DNA of 64,000 nt, from the NCBI GenBank assembly GCA_050875145.1, contig JBNMLH010000011.1:48567-112566 (forward strand), read 5' to 3'. The notes beneath the pieces were generated by a model. That model was not told the origin of the DNA. It searched no databases and saw only the letters and a list, made by a program, of their open reading frames with translations. Shown here in pieces: positions 62,044 through 64,000 of this stretch. Both the position numbers and the translations under genes were made by a program. This stretch comes from CAG-411 sp050875145 (GTDB lineage: Bacteria; Bacillota; Clostridia; Lachnospirales; Lachnospiraceae). Every line of letters starts with the position of its first letter. Within the stretch, counting starts at the first letter, position 1.

Positions 62044-62069
62044 TGCTAATTCCTCCTATGCAAATAAAC

Positions 62070-63749
62070 TTATACCTCCATAATGATTGGTAAAATCATA
62101 GGATTTCGTTTTGTCTTTTTCCATAAGTAGTCGCTCAATGTATCCTTAATCTCTGTTTTTATCTTACCCCAATCTGTGACATTGGTAGCGAGACAATGTT
62201 CCAATGCAGAATTGACAACCTCTTTTGCTTCTTCCATTAAGTTTTCAGATTCACGCACATAAACAAATCCGCGGGACACGAGATCTGGTCCAGATAAAAC
62301 CTGATTACTATATTTCTCCAGTGTCACAACAATAATAATTAAACCGTTTTCAGATAAATGTTGGCGGTCACGCAGAACAATGTTTCCTACATCTCCTACA
62401 CCTAATCCATCTACAAGAATACCCTGTGCTGGTACCTTATCAATAACCTGTGCTTTTTCATAAGAAATTTCCAATACATCTCCTGAAGATAGGATTTTTA
62501 CATTTTCCTTTGGTATTCCCATCTCCTGTGCAAGCTCACTGTGCGTACATAAGTGACGATACTCACCATGCACTGGAATTGCATAATGGGGTTTTGTTAA
62601 GGCATAAATCAACTTTAATTCTTCCTGACAAGCATGTCCAGATACATGCGTATTCTGGTAGATTACTTTTGCACCTTTTTGCGACAATTCGTTTATAATC
62701 TTTGATACAGATTTTTCATTTCCAGGAATTGGAGAAGAACTAAATACGATTACATCTCCTGGTTGAATCGTTACTTTTCTATGAATGGATGCAGCCATAC
62801 GAGACAAGGCAGCCATAGATTCTCCTTGACTTCCGGTTGTAATCAATACAAGCTGTTCATCTGTATAATTTTTCATCTCCTCTATGTCAATCAGTGTACC
62901 CTCTGGTATATTCAAATAACCTAATTCATTTGCTGTACCAATAATATTTACCATACTGCGACCTTCTATTACAACTTTTCTCTTATATTTTGCCGCAGAA
63001 TTGATAATTTGCTGTACACGATCTACATTTGAAGCAAAAGTAGCGACAATGATACGTTTTGTTGTATTATCAGCAAATATGTTTTCAAATGTTTTTCCTA
63101 CCGTCCGTTCTGACATTGTAAAACCTGGACGCATAACATTGGTACTATCTGCCATTAAAGCTAAAACACCCTTTTTACCAATTTCAGCAAAACGCTGTAA
63201 ATCAATTGGTTCTCCAAAAACTGGTGTATAATCTACCTTAAAATCTCCTGTATGCACAATAATACCTGCCGGTGTATAGATTGCAAGTGCTGCTGCATCT
63301 GCAATACTATGATTTGTACGGATAAATTCGATACGGAAACATCCAAGATTAATGGATTGACCATATTTTATCACCTTTCGCTTTGTCTGCTTTAATAAAT
63401 TGTGTTCTTTTAATTTATTCTCAATAATTCCAATTGTAAGTTTCGTAGCATAAATTGGTACGTTAATTTCCTTTAGAACATAAGGAAGACTTCCAATATG
63501 ATCTTCATGCCCATGAGTAATTACAAAACCTTTGACTTTATCTCTGTTTTCTTTTAGATACGTAATATCTGGAATAACCAAATCAATTCCCAACATCTCG
63601 TCCTCTGGGAATGATAGTCCGCAATCTACCACAATAATACTATCCTCATACTCAAATGCCGTAATATTCATACCAATCTGCTCTAATCCACCCAAAGGAA
63701 TAATCTTTACTCCTTTTCCGGATTTGTCTATTAATTTCTTCGCCTTCAA
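62070..63749 (-). CDS. rnj: Ribonuclease J
   Basis: A 559-residue beta-CASP metallo-beta-lactamase nuclease with 5'-3' exo- and endonuclease activity. The metal motif is THGHEDHIGSLPYV, followed by IVHTGDFKVDYTPV and MADSTNVMRPGFT. Beta-CASP motifs follow, including HVSGHACQEEL and PVHGEYRHL. TTG 63749 is chosen: GGAGGTG lies 8 bases upstream and the protein then begins like homologues (KAKKLIDKSGKGVKIIPLGG). An upstream frame to 63791 includes the leader. Confidence 0.94.
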   Translation of the reverse strand: MKAKKLIDKSGKGVKIIPLGGLEQIGMNITAFEYEDSIIVVDCGLSFPEDEMLGIDLVIPDITYLKENRDKVKGFVITHGHEDHIGSLPYVLKEINVPIYATKLTIGIIENKLKEHNLLKQTKRKVIKYGQSINLGCFRIEFIRTNHSIADAAALAIYTPAGIIVHTGDFKVDYTPVFGEPIDLQRFAEIGKKGVLALMADSTNVMRPGFTMSERTVGKTFENIFADNTTKRIIVATFASNVDRVQQIINSAAKYKRKVVIEGRSMVNIIGTANELGYLNIPEGTLIDIEEMKNYTDEQLVLITTGSQGESMAALSRMAASIHRKVTIQPGDVIVFSSSPIPGNEKSVSKIINELSQKGAKVIYQNTHVSGHACQEELKLIYALTKPHYAIPVHGEYRHLCTHSELAQEMGIPKENVKILSSGDVLEISYEKAQVIDKVPAQGILVDGLGVGDVGNIVLRDRQHLSENGLIIIVVTLEKYSNQVLSGPDLVSRGFVYVRESENLMEEAKEVVNSALEHCLATNVTDWGKIKTEIKDTLSDYLWKKTKRNPMILPIIMEV

Positions 63750-63830
63750 AAAAATGCACCTCCATAATGTGGACAGGCAGCATTTGCGCATGGCATCAGT
63801 GTATTCTATTGTCTAAAATATATTTTCGCA

Positions 63831-63866
63831 CATAAAAAATACCAGTCTAACTCTAATAGACTGAAA
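63831..63866 (-). terminator. Terminator of a gene to the right of the window
   Basis: On the minus strand CAGTCTA and TAGACTG form a 7-bp stem around 7 bases, followed by GTATTTTTTAT. It would end a minus-strand transcript entering from beyond 64000. The remaining bases to 64000 show no supported gene. Confidence 0.55.
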
Positions 63867-64000
63867 AACAAAATGTACTATTATTTCAAATAGCAAAAAC
63901 GCTTGATGCGCCATACATTTTCCATGTATACGCAAAACTGTGTCCGTACTTAAATTAATTTATATTTATTAGTTAATGAACGTTTGTCGTTCTATTTCTC

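Overview
The window looks like chromosomal DNA from an anaerobic, spore-forming, low-GC Firmicute, most likely a Lachnospiraceae-type clostridium. The clues are AT-rich codon use, the sporulation genes sigK and spoIVA plus a LysM-GH18 spore-type protein, a clpS-clpA pair, the linked mreBCD-mrdA-minCDE-rodA-mgsA cluster, a ylmE-sepF-yggT-ylmH-divIVA cluster, and a group-B-like [FeFe] hydrogenase. The taxonomic call rests on gene content and order only; no search was run. I saw no rRNA or tRNA genes, CRISPR array, intact insertion sequence or prophage.

Layout. (1) 0-3.4 kb: sigK, with its tail overlapping clpS, then clpA. (2) 3.5-14.4 kb: a surface locus. It has a 1331-residue fibro-slime/Cna-B-like protein, then a separately promoted operon of a SipW-type signal peptidase, five proteins with SipW/TasA-like N-termini (the last with a sortase-type C-terminus) and a class B sortase. 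(3) 14.4-17.3 kb: spoIVA behind a sigma-E-like promoter and an SH3-NlpC/P60 hydrolase. (4) 17.5-26.5 kb: a membrane-anchored MutS-like ATPase, mutS, mutL, miaA and a PLP lyase. (5) 26.5-36.3 kb: radC, mreBCD, a PBP2 with a large insertion, minCDE, rodA, mgsA. (6) 36.4-42.4 kb: a DUF378 protein and a HlyD-like protein leading into the ylm/divIVA cell-division cluster. (7) 42.6-47.3 kb: aroB, lspA, an RluD-family synthase, an orphan BlaI-type repressor and small proteins. (8) 47.5-55 kb, minus strand: a GH13 lipoprotein with an apparent internal deletion, an Hcp-domain protein and a cupin behind a CRP/FNR-like operator, an amino-acid ABC transporter, and a LysM-GH18 protein. (9) 55.3 kb: a lone plus-strand XerS-like recombinase. 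(10) 56-64 kb, minus strand: an acetyltransferase behind BlaI-like dyads, then a string reading RNase J, YlbF-like, MltG-like stub, O-methyltransferase, U32 peptidase, thioredoxin, FTR-like protein and [FeFe] hydrogenase.

Nearly all genes up to 47 kb are on the plus strand and nearly all after it on the minus strand. The convergence lies near the XerS-like gene, so a replication-terminus neighbourhood is worth testing. The strongest candidates for an under-described system are the SipW/TasA-like/sortase B surface locus, the thioredoxin-FTR-hydrogenase unit, and the Hcp-domain/cupin pair with its operator.
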